Notes under the pieces: generated by a model | Told to the model about the DNA's origin: nothing | What the model saw: only the letters and a program-made list of their open reading frames with translations | Databases searched by the model: none | Program-made: the position numbers and the translations under genes | Shown: piece after piece, positions 1 through 10,903 of the stretch | Layout of the letters: the number at the start of each line of letters is the position of its first letter | Numbering within the stretch: the stretch's first letter is position 1 | Origin: Thozetella sp. PMI_491 | Taxonomy: Eukaryota; Ascomycota; Sordariomycetes; Chaetosphaeriales; Chaetosphaeriaceae | Direction of reading: 5' to 3' | Assembly (NCBI GenBank): GCA_021432635.1 | Contig: MU270059.1 | Coordinates: forward strand, 146,003 to 210,002 | Length of the DNA stretch: 64,000 nt

Positions 1-763
1 TGCAGAGAGGATGATCCAAGACAAATCAAAAATAGTTATTCTCCTCCGAGACAAATATGCGAAGGATATTCATGATTAAGCAGTGCAGTTGGCATGGACC
101 TGGGCTGGGGGACAAGCTTATGCTGCAACCAGGCCGAATGCCGATCGAGGTGTGCTTTGAACCGAGTGGCCATGGTCAGAATTCTTCCCAGTTTTCATCG
201 TGAGAATCTGTACAGCCAATCACAATTAGGGCAACTAGCGGACACTCCGCCAGCTCCTCGAGAGACGGCGTACTTGTACTTCACCGCATTTCATTTCATG
301 GCTGACTTACTCTCGTGTCATATATCGCACCGGCATCTCGCATACACCATTCGGCTAGTGAGATGGCAGATTAGGGAGTATAGACGAGCATACATGTTTC
401 ATAGCAAACGCTGTTGCGAGAAGTACATGTTTGTTAGGCGTACTTTAACCGAGCTAATACCTCTAAGAGGGGCGTTATCACTTGACGATATTACCAAGAG
501 TAAACACACTGTACCTGGCAGTAGTGGGTCAAGAAATTCGGCTGGTACCGACTTGGCAAGACTTGTCGTGGAATGTGTTAAGGCCGAGGGTAAGGTATAT
601 TGACTCAGCATGTTAGTGCTGATGAATTTTAATATGCTCCGAAAAGTCTCCGGATACAGTTATATAGTTGGGGATTTCGAGTGCTCGTGCGACCTAAAGC
701 AAAGTCCACGAATTGTGCGATAAGGATAAACCGACCGAGAATACGTCCTAGGCCTTCGTTACA
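1..763. other. Left flank and methyltransferase promoter
   Basis: I see no gene I can support here. An open frame of 169 codons at 94-603 on the plus strand has no recognisable domain, no codon pattern like its neighbours and no family resemblance, so I treat it as chance. The right part is the promoter of the methyltransferase that starts at 764. It carries an everted CCG-N9-CGG element, listed separately. Confidence 0.5.
637..655. promoter_or_regulatory. Everted CCG-N9-CGG element (methyltransferase promoter)
   Basis: CTCCGA at 637-642 is followed by seven bases and then CCGGAT at 650-655. This gives CCG at 639-641 and CGG at 651-653, separated by nine bases. It lies about 110 bp before the ATG at 764. 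The left half matches the elements at 3343, 3501 and 7416 exactly; the right half differs at its two outer bases. Inverted or everted CGG triplets are classical Zn2Cys6 dimer sites. Binding by the regulator encoded at 8163-10529 is inferred. Confidence 0.45.
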
Positions 764-1633
764 ATGAATGCCACCGAGAGTTCCAATAAATTTCTACCAA
801 AGCAGGCGCTGGCGCCCACACCCCAGCACTATGCGGCGCTAGTGGGCGATGGTATGGAGAGACTAGCCGCAGTATCACTCAAGCAAATTCCTCCTATATC
901 TGCTGGCGCCACCATCCACGATAACGGCTGTGGAACCGGTGCCGCTACGGCTGCTGTTCTGGCGTCTGTATCGTCCGACATAGCTGCAGCCATCAAGATT
1001 ACGGGTACGGATATCGTGGAAGATGCAGTCAAGGCCTACTCCTCTCAGTCAGCTTCATCGAAGTGGTCTGCCGAAGGGCTAACTATGGATTCTAATGTGC
1101 TTTCATTTGCCGATGAGACTTTCTCGCATAGCATTGGAAATGCACTTCTGTTTGCAGGCCCAAGCAACAACGGCATCGACGTAGTGAAGGAAATGCACCG
1201 CACCCTTAAGCCCGGCGGGGTCATGGTTGTGAATAGTTTCGCCTTCGTGCCCAATCTTGAGCCTCTCCGGGTCGCATCAAAGGAGACTCGTCCGCCCGGT
1301 GCACCACTGCCACGCCAGGGTATGGACGAATGGTCAAACCCGGAATACCTCCGCGGCATTGTGGAGGCGGGTGGCTTCGACAGCAGCATGGTGAGGGTAC
1401 AACAGTGCGAGTATTATATCACCACTGGAGAGTTCGACCAGTATACGAACTTGCTTTGGAGCTTCATTGGCGGGACAACATCGGCAGGATGGAGCAAGGA
1501 GGACGAAGAGAAGTGGGATGAGGCCGTGAGTATCGTCAAGAGAGAACTCCAAAAGACAGAAGGCTTCAAGATGCTCGAGGATGGCCGGGCAATGCTGAGA
1601 TTTGTCGCCAACGTTGCGGTTGCAACTAAATAG
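764..1633 (+). CDS. Class I SAM-dependent methyltransferase
   Basis: A single-exon gene of 289 codons. Near residue 50 it carries a glycine-rich motif I (DNGCGTGAATAA), which is the S-adenosylmethionine-binding loop of Rossmann-fold methyltransferases. An acidic residue follows on the next strand (TGTDI), and the post-motif strand and helix contain LKPGGVMVVNSF, typical of ubiE/Methyltransf_11-like enzymes. The length fits small cytosolic fungal methyltransferases. The substrate cannot be read from the sequence. It has no signal peptide or membrane segment. It lies next to the lyase, dioxygenase, permease, deacetylase and amidase genes and has a CCG-N9-CGG element upstream, so I infer it belongs to the same cluster. 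The family is clear; the role is unknown. Confidence 0.85.
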   Translation: MNATESSNKFLPKQALAPTPQHYAALVGDGMERLAAVSLKQIPPISAGATIHDNGCGTGAATAAVLASVSSDIAAAIKITGTDIVEDAVKAYSSQSASSKWSAEGLTMDSNVLSFADETFSHSIGNALLFAGPSNNGIDVVKEMHRTLKPGGVMVVNSFAFVPNLEPLRVASKETRPPGAPLPRQGMDEWSNPEYLRGIVEAGGFDSSMVRVQQCEYYITTGEFDQYTNLLWSFIGGTTSAGWSKEDEEKWDEAVSIVKRELQKTEGFKMLEDGRAMLRFVANVAVATK

Positions 1634-1821
1634 AGACGCAGGCAGTCAGATATAAAGGGCTATCAGCATCGATTGAATAAGCTCTGCTTTGCTTCATCGT
1701 TTGCCCGTGTCCTTACTAGAATACTTCCGTCCTGCCCCATCCAGACCCATGATATCGTATTTGGCCGAACATTCCAGATCATCATATCCGCACAAGTTAA
1801 CTCTAATTCTTAAAAATTGCA

Positions 1822-3075
1822 CTATGCGCCGTTTGCAAATGCCACGCCACCAGCAAGTCGATCAATTTCCATCTCTCGTTCGAGTCCCATGACGGTGAAG
1901 AAGCCCTTGGGGTCAAGGCCTTGAGCTTCCGCATCATCCTTACCAGTCTCCATCAGGTACTTGTACGCTCGTCGAATAGTATGCAAAACGGACTTGCCGG
2001 CAGCACCGGGGTAGATTGCAAGCTGTGGCCTGTCAGCAGGAGGCTTCTCGTCGCATGTGTTGGAAATGAACCTACTTTGACACCCCACTCTCCGAGGGTT
2101 TCCGGAGAGAACCAAGGGGTCTTTCCGAGAGAGACCAGATTTACCATAAGCTTGGACGGATTAGTACGTATAATCGCCCAAGAAGGGAGAAAGACTGCTA
2201 GCTAGACTTACAGGCATCGGCGCAAGAACCTTGACGGCGTTCTTGATCTGCTCTTCTGTTTCAATGGCTTCAAGGAAGCCCATGTCGGCGCCGCACTCCT
2301 TCGCTGCCACAAGCTACACCAATCTGGATTAGCTAGTCAGTCGAATCTGAGAAGATAATGTGAGTCCCTACCCTCTCTAGTGCTGCGTCGTAACCCTCGA
2401 CTGCGAGCGAGTCCGTCCGTGCAATGATCACAATATCACTTCCTCCGTAGATAGCATCTCGGCCAATAACACAAGCCCTAATCCTCGACTTCCAGGTCCT
2501 GAACCCGTGTTAGGTATGATAAACGTATGCAAGACGTGGTGCCATGTGATCTGACTTACTCCATGTCAACGACCTCCTTGCCTTTGAGATGACCGCACCT
2601 CTTGTTCGAGACCTGATCCTCGATATGGAAGCTGGCAACACCGCACGAGTCGTACATTTGCACCATGCGTGCGATATTAGGCGGCGACCCGAAGCCGACG
2701 TCGGCATCCGCAATAAGGGGTATTCTAGGGTCGATGTTGGCAATCATTTGCGCATTTTGCGCGAAATCGTTGAGCGAGGCGAATGCGAGATCCGGCTTGC
2801 CGAGTCTCGCCGCTGTGGTCATGGAACCGGACTGATACTGTCGGGGCTGTTAGTTGCCATTGCTCAACCCGCCGCAGTGCACACGAGGTAACTGGTTGGG
2901 CAGTTGGACTTACCATAACCTGGAACCCCTGTTCGATCGCAATCCGAGCGCAAATGCCATCGTAGACGCCGGGAGCCTGAATGCACACTCCCGGTTGCGA
3001 GATCAGCTTCCGAAGCCGCGTCGCTGGCTTCATGTACACCTCAGGTACTGCGCCATCCCCGTTGCTGCTTGCCAT
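1822..3075 (-). CDS. PEP mutase / isocitrate lyase superfamily enzyme
   Basis: Six exons on the minus strand: 3075-2914, 2837-2560, 2498-2372, 2313-2212, 2150-2076 and 2022-1822. Phases are consistent and give 314 aa. The N-terminus (APGVYDG, ARIA, GF) is typical of the PEP-mutase branch. The metal-binding stretch ADADVGFG and the lyase signature KRCGH, preceded by HIEDQ, are intact, so the catalytic Cys loop of (methyl)isocitrate, dimethylmalate and oxaloacetate lyases is present. Such enzymes cleave C-C bonds of 2-hydroxy dicarboxylates, with Mg2+ as cofactor. It is too short for true isocitrate lyase (about 540 aa). It shares the 3076-3904 intergenic region with the dioxygenase, and both probably respond to the paired everted elements there. 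The exact substrate is undecided: oxaloacetate, dimethylmalate and methylisocitrate are all possible. Confidence 0.85.
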
Positions 3076-3342
3076 GATGCTAGGTTGTCGGCGGTTTGGT
3101 GTTTACAGCAGGGTGATAGTTTCGATGGACAACACTTGTTTCTGGGTCTACGCTGGCAAGCCCCTCTCTTGCGATGCTGTTATGATAGATGAAATGTTCC
3201 AAGTCGATGTGAAATGGCGGAGGCGCGGGCTAACGACGGGTATGCCGTGAGCATCGGAGTGCATCCGATAGCCACCGCGGGGTTCATGGTCGGTGGGATG
3301 GATTTGGCGGGGTTCTTCCCCAAATGTTACCCACATTTCAAC

Positions 3343-3361
3343 CTCCGATGACCCTTCGGAG
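3343..3361. promoter_or_regulatory. CTCCGA-N7-TCGGAG palindrome, copy 1
   Basis: A perfect 6+6 inverted repeat with a 7-base spacer (TGACCCT). The inner triplets are CCG and CGG, nine bases apart. It lies 268 bp from the lyase ATG and 544 bp from the dioxygenase ATG. Confidence 0.6.
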
Positions 3362-3500
3362 CCTCCGGTGAGGGGCATCGGCAGTCCGAAATATGTGGAG
3401 GAGACTAAGGACCCTGTTAGTTCTAGGGTCTGGAGTGCCTCATGTGGGGAACAGCGAGTCAGGTGTCGATATTCTAGTTAGCACATCCCTGCGGAAGTTC

Positions 3501-3519
3501 CTCCGACTCCTCGTCGGAG
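3501..3519. promoter_or_regulatory. CTCCGA-N7-TCGGAG palindrome, copy 2
   Basis: A perfect 6+6 inverted repeat with the same spacing as copy 1 but a different spacer (CTCCTCG). The repeated spacing makes a dimeric Zn2Cys6 operator the simplest reading. Confidence 0.6.
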
Positions 3520-3904
3520 CCACCTAATCCAACCTCTGCAAGGCCGACACTCTTACCAACAGGTAAATCCGTGAAGCCCGGATGTGGGATCGGAGCTTCC
3601 ATGAGACGTAGAGGCTCCGTCGGTGCCACCGTCGATGATGCGGTGGGGCAGTGGCTAATCGTCCATGGCCGAAGACCCTGCCAACATAAGGAGCCGAGAT
3701 AGATAAACAACGGCATCAATCGCTAGGAGACGGATCTGATCTTAGCCAGTTCATCACAGCAAAATTATCTCACAAGACCTTACTATCAAAAGACGCAATT
3801 TTCGCTCCGGGGAAGGCAAAGCTATCCTAGCCGGTAGAGTGACTACACAAGAGATTCACATCTTCTACACCATTTCCATTTATACATCAACAGCGCTAGT
3901 CAAA

Positions 3905-5041
3905 ATGGCTGTCGGAAGTGGACCACAAGCCTGGAAGGCGGAGGATGTCCGCCGCGAGACCTCTTGGATCTTGCGTCTAAGCCCGGAGGAGGTCGAGGGC
4001 TTCCGCACCGCTCTCGCCTACGCTAAGGCGCACCCCAAGCCCCTCCTCGATATGACCCAGGCCGACTACCCCCTGCCCGAGGTCTCGAAGCAGGCGCTTG
4101 AGCGCGCCATCGGCACGACTCAGAGTCGCTGGGGCATGTGCCTCGTGAAGGGCTTCCCCACCGACGAGTGGTCAGAGGCGGATATGCGTGTCGCCTACTG
4201 GGGCATGGGGCTGTACATGGGTGTGGGCCGCACCCAGAACCGTGCCAGTGAGGTCATCAACGACGTTCGCGACGCTGGTGGTAGCTACAAGGTGAAGGGC
4301 GGCCGTGGATACAACACCAATGCTGGTCTCGATTTCCACCAGGACTCGGCCGATATCGTTGTGCTCCTGTGCCGCCGGACTGCCAAAGAGGGTGGTACCT
4401 CGAAGGTCATGAGCAGCATCGCCCTGCATGACCACTTTGCCCAGACCCGCCCAGATCTCCTCCCTCTCCTTGAGTCCAACACCTGGTTCCACAGCTTCCA
4501 GAACGCCCAGGACCCTACCCAGCCCCCTTACTACCGATGTCCTATCATGGGCAAGAGCGGCAATTTCTTCTGCGCCCGTGCCAACCGTAAGAACACAGTC
4601 GCTGCCCAGCGTGACTTCCCCGAGGTGCCTCGTCTTTCGGCGCAGCAGGAGGAAGTCTTGGATATCTTGGACGAGGTCTGCCCGTCCGACGAGTACTGCT
4701 ACTCCATGGAGCTGGAGAGAGGAGACATGCAACTGCTGAACAGCTTTGTCACCCTCCACTCACGGACACCCTTTTTGGACTTTGAGAACCCCGACGACAA
4801 GCGACACCTCATGCGCTTGTGGCTTTCCATACCCTCTTCCCAGCCTTTGCCCGCTGAGTGGGCCGAGTACTGGGGAGATGTCCGGGCCGGCGCTGTGCGT
4901 GGCGGCGTGAGGGGAAGTGCGATCACAGATGAGTTCCTGACCTATGAGAAACGGCAAGCTGAGACAATGGGTATGCCGCTTACCTCATTTAAGCCATACG
5001 TCGACCAGGAGGAGATGAAGAAAATTGTGGCGGCAAACTAG
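3905..5041 (+). CDS. TauD/TfdA-type Fe(II)/2-oxoglutarate dioxygenase
   Basis: A single exon, 378 aa. I chose the ATG at 3905 (CAAAATGGC context); the frame is open back to 3839 but contains no earlier ATG. The double-stranded beta-helix metal triad is visible: His145 and Asp147 in FHQDS, and distal His285 in TLHSRTPF. Arg304 in MRLWLS is well placed for the 2-oxoglutarate carboxylate. No signal peptide, so probably cytosolic. Fungal relatives hydroxylate small molecules, including sulfonates and purines such as xanthine. The distance from HxD to the distal His (138 residues) is shorter than I know for Aspergillus XanA, so I do not call it a xanthine hydroxylase. It is divergently paired with the PEP-mutase-family gene, and its 3' end faces the NCS1 permease. 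Confidence 0.85.
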   Translation: MAVGSGPQAWKAEDVRRETSWILRLSPEEVEGFRTALAYAKAHPKPLLDMTQADYPLPEVSKQALERAIGTTQSRWGMCLVKGFPTDEWSEADMRVAYWGMGLYMGVGRTQNRASEVINDVRDAGGSYKVKGGRGYNTNAGLDFHQDSADIVVLLCRRTAKEGGTSKVMSSIALHDHFAQTRPDLLPLLESNTWFHSFQNAQDPTQPPYYRCPIMGKSGNFFCARANRKNTVAAQRDFPEVPRLSAQQEEVLDILDEVCPSDEYCYSMELERGDMQLLNSFVTLHSRTPFLDFENPDDKRHLMRLWLSIPSSQPLPAEWAEYWGDVRAGAVRGGVRGSAITDEFLTYEKRQAETMGMPLTSFKPYVDQEEMKKIVAAN

Positions 5042-5332
5042 CCGTGATGTAACTTATAATGTAGCGTTGTGATGAAGCACATTTCTTTATCCAATGAATG
5101 ATTAGAGCTTTCCTATTGAGACCCTTTTGCACGAGAGCACTCGGAGAGTTAAGGTTGAGGTTAGGGAAGTGTTAGGTTAAACTACCCGACAAATTCATTG
5201 GCGGTAAAGAGAAGAGCCAAAGTAACAGGGAAGCCAACAGGGAGTGCATTATGATCCTACGAAGCTGCTAAGTCATAACGATAAAGTTCAAGCAACACCT
5301 AAAGTATATTATAAGCCTAGAAGCTAACTGTC

Positions 5333-7268
5333 TTACGTAGCCTCTGCGGCCTTGGCTTCGATCGTTGCCTCCATGGGGTCCTTCTCCGAGCTGACCTCTT
5401 CGAGAACATTGCCTTCCAATAACCCCCTGATTCCCTCAACAGTCTCCCCAGCGAAGAAACCCTCTGAATCTGCCATGTACTCGAACGTCGTCGGCGCATG
5501 TTGCCGATCGGTTGGGTACACTGGCGGTGGGTAGAGCAGGCAGCTAACATAGTACACCATCGCAGCCATGAGGAAGCTGAGGACGAAACCCATGGCATAC
5601 ATGTGCTTGCTGTCAGCATTGGTGCTGCTTGGACTGAGGGCACCGGCAACACCGTGGATGAGAAAGCCTGTTCCGCAAACCCATGCAAGCATGGCGCGGA
5701 AGTTCCATCCCTTATAATACCAATATGGAGTCTCCGGATCTCGACTGTATAGGGATGGCACATGGATGTTGCCCTTGCGGACAATGAAGTAATCGACGAT
5801 CATGATGCCACACATGGGCATCAGAAATACAGTGTATGAGGAAAGGAAGGTGAGGAAGGTGGTAGAAGAGGCAATGATCTTCCAGGGGAAGAAAAGAGGC
5901 GCGAGAAGGCCAACAATGATTTGGCCACGGACAATAGTGATGTAGCGAGGGACCAGTCCAGCCATATCAGCTCCAGCCGGGAGCGCGTTGGTGCCAGCAT
6001 TGGTGGCAAGGATAGCAAGAACCATACCCTAAGTCCAAGATTAACATCACAAAGCAGTGAAAAGTAGGGGATGCCACGCGCAACTTACGGTAGTGCCGAA
6101 GAAAATACCGGCTCGAGCGCCGGGGCTCCAGTACTTGGTCAAGATAGCGTCGTAGAGATCCCACACATTCCAGAAACTCTTGCCCAAGAGAGGGGTTGTG
6201 GCACTGGTTGTAGCGGTGCTGATGAACATGACTAGGACTTTGCTAATAACAATTCCGATGGCCTGAGACCAGGTGGCTTGTGCAGGCCGCTTAGCGTACC
6301 GGGCAATGTCGGGTTGGTTGATCAGAATGGGGCACAGGGCTGCCATGACGCTGTTGATGGCAGAGATCATCGGCCATGCCAAGTCGGCGCCGCTCAATGT
6401 GTTCTGTCCCGTGAACTGGAAAGCGCCCAGAGATCCGCCGTTCTGTGCCACAGCCCAACCGAGGATAGAGAACAATGCAATGGTCGAGTAGAAGGCCTTG
6501 ATCACGAAAATGTGGCGCAGGACAATTGGATGGACAAACATGAGCCCCATCTGGAGGAACCAGTAAATGAAGAAGGCCAGCATGTTGGCCGACGTGATGC
6601 CCATGGATGCCGGGATGTTGTTAGGGATATTGTCCCAAGCCTCACCAAAGATGCACCGCAGGCACACGGCAGTAAGCCTGCCACCATAATAGACGTTCGT
6701 GGAGAAGAAGACGGTGGCGACGGCGCCTCGGATGAAGACCATAAACTTGGACCCGCGAGGCCCGGCAGCCGCGCGGAAGTAGACGGGGAATCCGACGTGG
6801 TAGCGCGTCGCTCCTCGAGACTGGAAGATGACGATGGCGCTGAGGAAGACAGACCCGACTGACGCGGCGATCATGCCGTGCCACCAAAGCTATCCCCTGG
6901 GTTAGAACGCCTAGAGCTCGTTGCTGCGTCGAGTTGAGAACATACAAGGCCGTTTGCCACTAAGGAAGACCCTAGGTTGTAGCTAGTGGGAGAGAAGGTT
7001 GTCGTCAGGTAGTATGTGAAGAAGTGAATCCATGCCCACGATCGCTTGTCTGGAGAGGAACAAAGTCAGTAACCCAAGCCTGTAAGAGTTGAAGACCATC
7101 ACCGGCCCGAGAGCGATACATACCAGGAGGAGTAGGCAGCAGATCCTCGTTGAAGTCGGCCTTGCCATTCTCAGGCACCTCTCGCGCTTCGAGGAACTTC
7201 TTGAACTCGCGCGGCGATGAAATCGCGGCCCGCACCTTGGAACCATACTCTCTAACAGCAGTGGCCAT
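5333..7268 (-). CDS. NCS1 nucleobase/allantoin-type permease
   Basis: Four exons: 7268-7124, 7049-6946, 6889-6089 and 6028-5333, giving 581 aa. The N-terminal cytosolic stretch is NEDLLPTPPG then DKRSWAWIHF. The first helix follows with the SYNLGSSL motif, then about twelve hydrophobic segments. This is the layout of the fungal Fur/Dal4/Fui branch of nucleobase-cation-symport-1 proteins in the plasma membrane, which import uracil, allantoin, uridine or related compounds by proton symport. The length is normal for the branch. The substrate cannot be assigned by eye. A CTCCGA-N7-GCGGAG element lies about 150 bp upstream, and the surrounding genes suggest it imports the compound the cluster degrades. 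The C-terminal tail (about 70 residues) is acidic and cytosolic, as expected for endocytic control. Confidence 0.88.
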
Positions 7269-8162
7269 TTTGTCTTGTCTCCAGCAACAGAGTTTTTTTT
7301 CCTGGTTGTCGTTGACGTTGATCTGGCAAAACCTTGACAACGGAGCTGGGGCCTAGAGCCAATACATAGACGCGGCTTAGGTTACTCGGCGCGGTCACTG
7401 CTGGACACGGATGAGCTCCGACTCCGAGGCGGAGCCACCGACCCTGGCCTCCTGTTGAAGGCGACTGGAGGGCTGCCAGGGGTTCCTACCACCTGAGCCC
7501 GCTGTGTTGGGTCCCTGTGGGGCCCCCGCACCCCTCAGAGGCTCTTAGTCCCTTGGTGCGCGGGGCAGGTGGCCATTGGGATGGTTTGAGGTTAGGCCGC
7601 GGGCCGTCCTCATTTCTCGAGTCAGCGCTGGCAGCTAAGTGGTCTAGGCGTGGACGAGGACAGGTTGTCTTGCCGGCCAGAAGTGTCTGCTTGTACTGGA
7701 AAGAGATCCCCAGATTTAGTTCATGCACTATGGTCCGCTAAACCGGGGGTTCCGAGATTCTAAGCCTGGCCTAGGGGCGGGTGAGCAGAAGCTGCGCGTG
7801 AGGGCGCACCCTGTGGTCAGCCCCTATCCCCAGCGTCTCGACCGGAATTAGGGTAGCACCCTGGCTTGATCGGGTACGCGTATGAACAGGTGACTGCCAC
7901 AGCTCAACCTCCGAGGAGAAAAAAGATACGCAGTAGACCGATGATGAATAGGGCACCATGCCGAACCGTTCCCATCGGATTGATCCTGCTAGTCTAACCC
8001 GGACTCCACTGCTATCTGCCTTACCCCACAGATACAAGAGAGATGTTGCTCACCCACACATACAATTCCTATTACATATCAAAAACAGAAGCAGCGAGGC
8101 TGAGCCAATAGGACATCGGCGCTGTTGCATCCCCGGCGGCCAGGTTGCCATGCCACGCCGTC
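7269..8162. promoter_or_regulatory. Intergenic region and NCS1 promoter
   Basis: 894 bp between the end of the Zn2Cys6 gene and the start of the permease, both on the minus strand. GC-rich, no supported gene. It contains the everted CGG element at 7416-7434. A lone CTCCGAGGAG half-site occurs near 7910. Confidence 0.5.
7416..7434. promoter_or_regulatory. CTCCGA-N7-GCGGAG element (permease promoter)
   Basis: CTCCGA at 7416-7421, a 7-base spacer, then GCGGAG at 7429-7434. This is one mismatch from the perfect copies at 3343 and 3501, with identical spacing. It lies about 150 bp upstream of the NCS1 start codon. Confidence 0.55.
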
Positions 8163-10529
8163 CTACCCTGCATCCCTGTTGTCCATTCCCCATATCGCTT
8201 GCTCCCAATTGTCATCGAGAAAGGTCTCGCAAGTCTGCAGCCAGGGAGGAGATGCGGACCCGCCCTCCTGGTCCACCCAATTCGACATTTCCCTCAGCAC
8301 TGTCGTCGCGTCGAACTCCATCCATCGCTGCTGCAAAACCTGCAGCGGCGGCGGCATGGCTTCGTCAAGGACGTGTGTATGCTCTCCTTGCCCAATCTCG
8401 GCTTTGTCCTGCAGGCCGGGAGGGACCCCTTCTGCGAACGGCGCACCGCCGGGTCCGGGATCCGGCTGCACTGTTGCCCGCGCTGAGCTCCCCAGTGGCC
8501 CTGCGTCTCTCATGACGCTGTCTCCTGTCCTGCTGAATTCGGATGGCTGGCTGTCTTGGTGGAGACGGTCCATGGTAGCGTTGACGAGCATCTCAAACGA
8601 ATCTCTATACTTGCGCACCTCGGCTGCCCGCTCTCCCATGACAAAGAGGACCGAGGAACATGCCCGGATGTCATTGCTGACTTTAACGGACCAAACCTCG
8701 GTAGGTCTCGTCCATAGACAGTAGAGCATGGTGATGCCCGATACAAAAACGGTCTGCACTGCGATAAAAGAGTGCCCGTAGTCAGAGTGTTGGTGTAGTC
8801 GTTTATGGATCTGGCATATCTGGCCAACTGCGTCTAGGCAAGCCTTGTAATAAGGGTCACCGCTCCTTAGGATGGATAGGAACGGATGGAACAAGAGCCT
8901 GACTGCTCGGTAGTAGTGCAGTAAGAGATAGTTCCCGTCGTCGGGACTGATCTCAAACTTAGAGACTCCGTCCCTCCACTCCTGTAGCTTCTCGTAATGC
9001 CGAGATGTCTTCAAGAGCAGTGTCGCCAATGGCTTGTCCGCCCGGTATATGGAGTGGTAGATGTAAGACTCAGTCTGGCGTAACCTGAATAGATAGACTA
9101 CCCGGTGGAACTTGGCGTCATGCTCTGCCGTAACGGTTGGTAGTTCGACATCGATCTGCCTGTCGGCGATGCTCACAGGGTAGCCGAGCGCAATAGCAAT
9201 ATTGCGCTCCAGTGAGTATGCGCTCCAAAAGATCTTGCGGCGCTGCTGTACAGCGGCGGCATTGAGGCCTGCCTCACGTCGCCGCAAGTGTAGCCCGAGG
9301 TCGATGGAGGTTCGCATGGCCAGACCAATCATGTACCAAAGGCCATGGCTGACCGCCGAGCGCAAGTGAAAGATAACTAAGAGCAGCATGGCTTCGATAT
9401 TCTCTATTGATCGCGATTCCCGGGCGACTGCGGTGTGCTGCAGGGCAGTCATATAGAATGCCTTTTGCGTGTTAGCAGACATGGCAGAAGATGGGGAAAG
9501 CGTGACTGTTTACCTCTGGTGAACACCCAGCCTGCTTCTCCGTCAAGACGAGTACGCCAGAGCCGATGGCGTAGACAAGATAGAGTTTGAAGAGGCCAAA
9601 TCGTTGTTGCTTCGACATCTCCCTCTGGCCCGCGGCTGTGAGGCTTTCTCGTTGGCGATGCAGCTCCCATATCTGAGCCTTGTCCAGGAACGGATAGGTG
9701 GAATCCAGCCGCGAAAAGCACGCCTCGATCAGCTTGATGCCCAATTCGTCTGGTGGCGGCCCGGCCCCCTTTGCCCTCATCTCCTCGTTGGTCATGGCCG
9801 ACTCCTTGGCTTGGGCTTGCGGCTGTGACGTGGGCGATGCGGTGGCGCGACCCAGGCGTGCGTCGGTTCGAGGCGTGTTCTGGATCACTTTGTTCCAGAC
9901 GGATGCCTGGACCAGAGTTCCCAGGTTGAGAGCTAGAGACAGCGAAGACGGGGACTCGACAGACGCTGGGAGATCTGATGGCCCGAAGAAGAGCGAGTTG
10001 ACGACATCGCCGATAGCATTCTGGCTCGAAACCGTGCTCGCCGAGCCGGTCGGGGACTGCGGTTGGGCTTGCTGCAGCTTGAGCTCGAGCCTCGCAACTT
10101 TGTGTTCTAAGGAGGCGACATATCTATTCGGAGTGTGAGATGATACCGTGTACCAGAAGGGGCATGTATAAAGGACCATATATATTACCTGGCCCTAGCT
10201 GTGTCTTCCCCTCGAATGCTGCCTAGGTCGCACTCTGCCCCGCCTTTGGTACAGTTCCAGCAAGCTGGTAGGTGCCCATCGCACTAATGAGGAGGATTGG
10301 AGGTTAGATATGTGAAGCAGCGGTATATGCGTGGGCGTGGGCGCGGTACTCTTTGTTTCCGGGCCTTGCATCGCGAGCATGCCGTCCTCCCTGTGCCCCG
10401 CCTCCTTTGGTTCGCCGTCGCGGCCGTGGGCGAGCGTGGGCCAGCCGACGAGGCCGTCGCAATGCTCTCTTCGGCCTCGGTGCGCCCGTCGCTCTCGGTG
10501 AAGCCTCGCAAAAGGGAATTCTCCTGCAT
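8163..10529 (-). CDS. Zn2Cys6 transcription factor with Fungal_trans domain
   Basis: Four exons: 10529-10350, 10283-10189, 10123-9514 and 9461-8163, giving 727 aa. The binuclear zinc cluster is split by the first intron. Joined, it reads C-x2-C-x6-C-x6-C-x2-C-x6-C (CSRCKARKQRC, then CWNC and AEC). A short linker and a coiled-coil dimerisation segment (LEHKVARLELKLQQ) follow, encoded at the start of exon 3. The C-terminal half is the middle homology region (Fungal_trans), with SIDLGLHL and RRKIFWSAYSLER. Proteins of this build act as nuclear dimers on CGG triplets. It sits inside the cluster, whose promoters share CCG-N9/10-CGG elements, so it is the obvious candidate pathway regulator. No full element was found in its own upstream region. 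Confidence 0.9.
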
Positions 10530-10903
10530 GTCGAGTTGACGTCGTGGGGGATGGGGGAAGCGCCTTGCGTGCCGACACCAGTCAGCTCTGGCTGGGGTCG
10601 GGAAATCGGAGGGACATCGGCCTAGCTTCGCTGTTCCAATGTTCCATCGCCTCATTGGGCTCGGCTTAGGACCCGGAACGCGCCACTAGGCTGCCTGGAC
10701 TAGCAGGGTGCCCCGGCCACTTTAGCGTGCACCACTGCCACTGTGCGGGGGAATGGGTTGGGAGTGGAAGGTTGTTTGCGGGGCCTACGGAGCACTCAAT
10801 AAGTTTATGTAGACTATGTGGGCATCCTCTGAGTTGGTAGGTATTGAGCTTAGCTATGCTATATCGTGACAAGGAGTTTGCATTCTGTTATGCCACCCAT
10901 TAT
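10530..10903. other. Intergenic region, regulator / allantoinase
   Basis: 374 bp between two minus-strand genes. It holds the 5' leader and promoter of the Zn2Cys6 gene. A single TCGGAG half-site occurs near 10606. Nothing else is recognisable. Confidence 0.4.

Larger units (their letters stand above)
3076..3904. promoter_or_regulatory. Bidirectional promoter region, lyase and dioxygenase
   Basis: An 829-bp divergent intergenic region between the lyase (minus) and the dioxygenase (plus). No convincing coding sequence. It contains two perfect copies of CTCCGA-N7-TCGGAG, at 3343-3361 and 3501-3519, about 160 bp apart. Their spacers differ in sequence, which argues for a selected protein-binding site rather than a duplicated block. 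Confidence 0.55.

Noticed and set aside
94-603. 169-codon open frame at the left edge
   Set aside because: No recognisable domain, odd composition (many Cys/Arg/His) and no splice or start context that supports it.
3905-5041. Naming the dioxygenase a xanthine hydroxylase (XanA)
   Set aside because: The HxD to distal-His distance (138 residues) is shorter than I know for XanA; only the TauD/TfdA family is supported.
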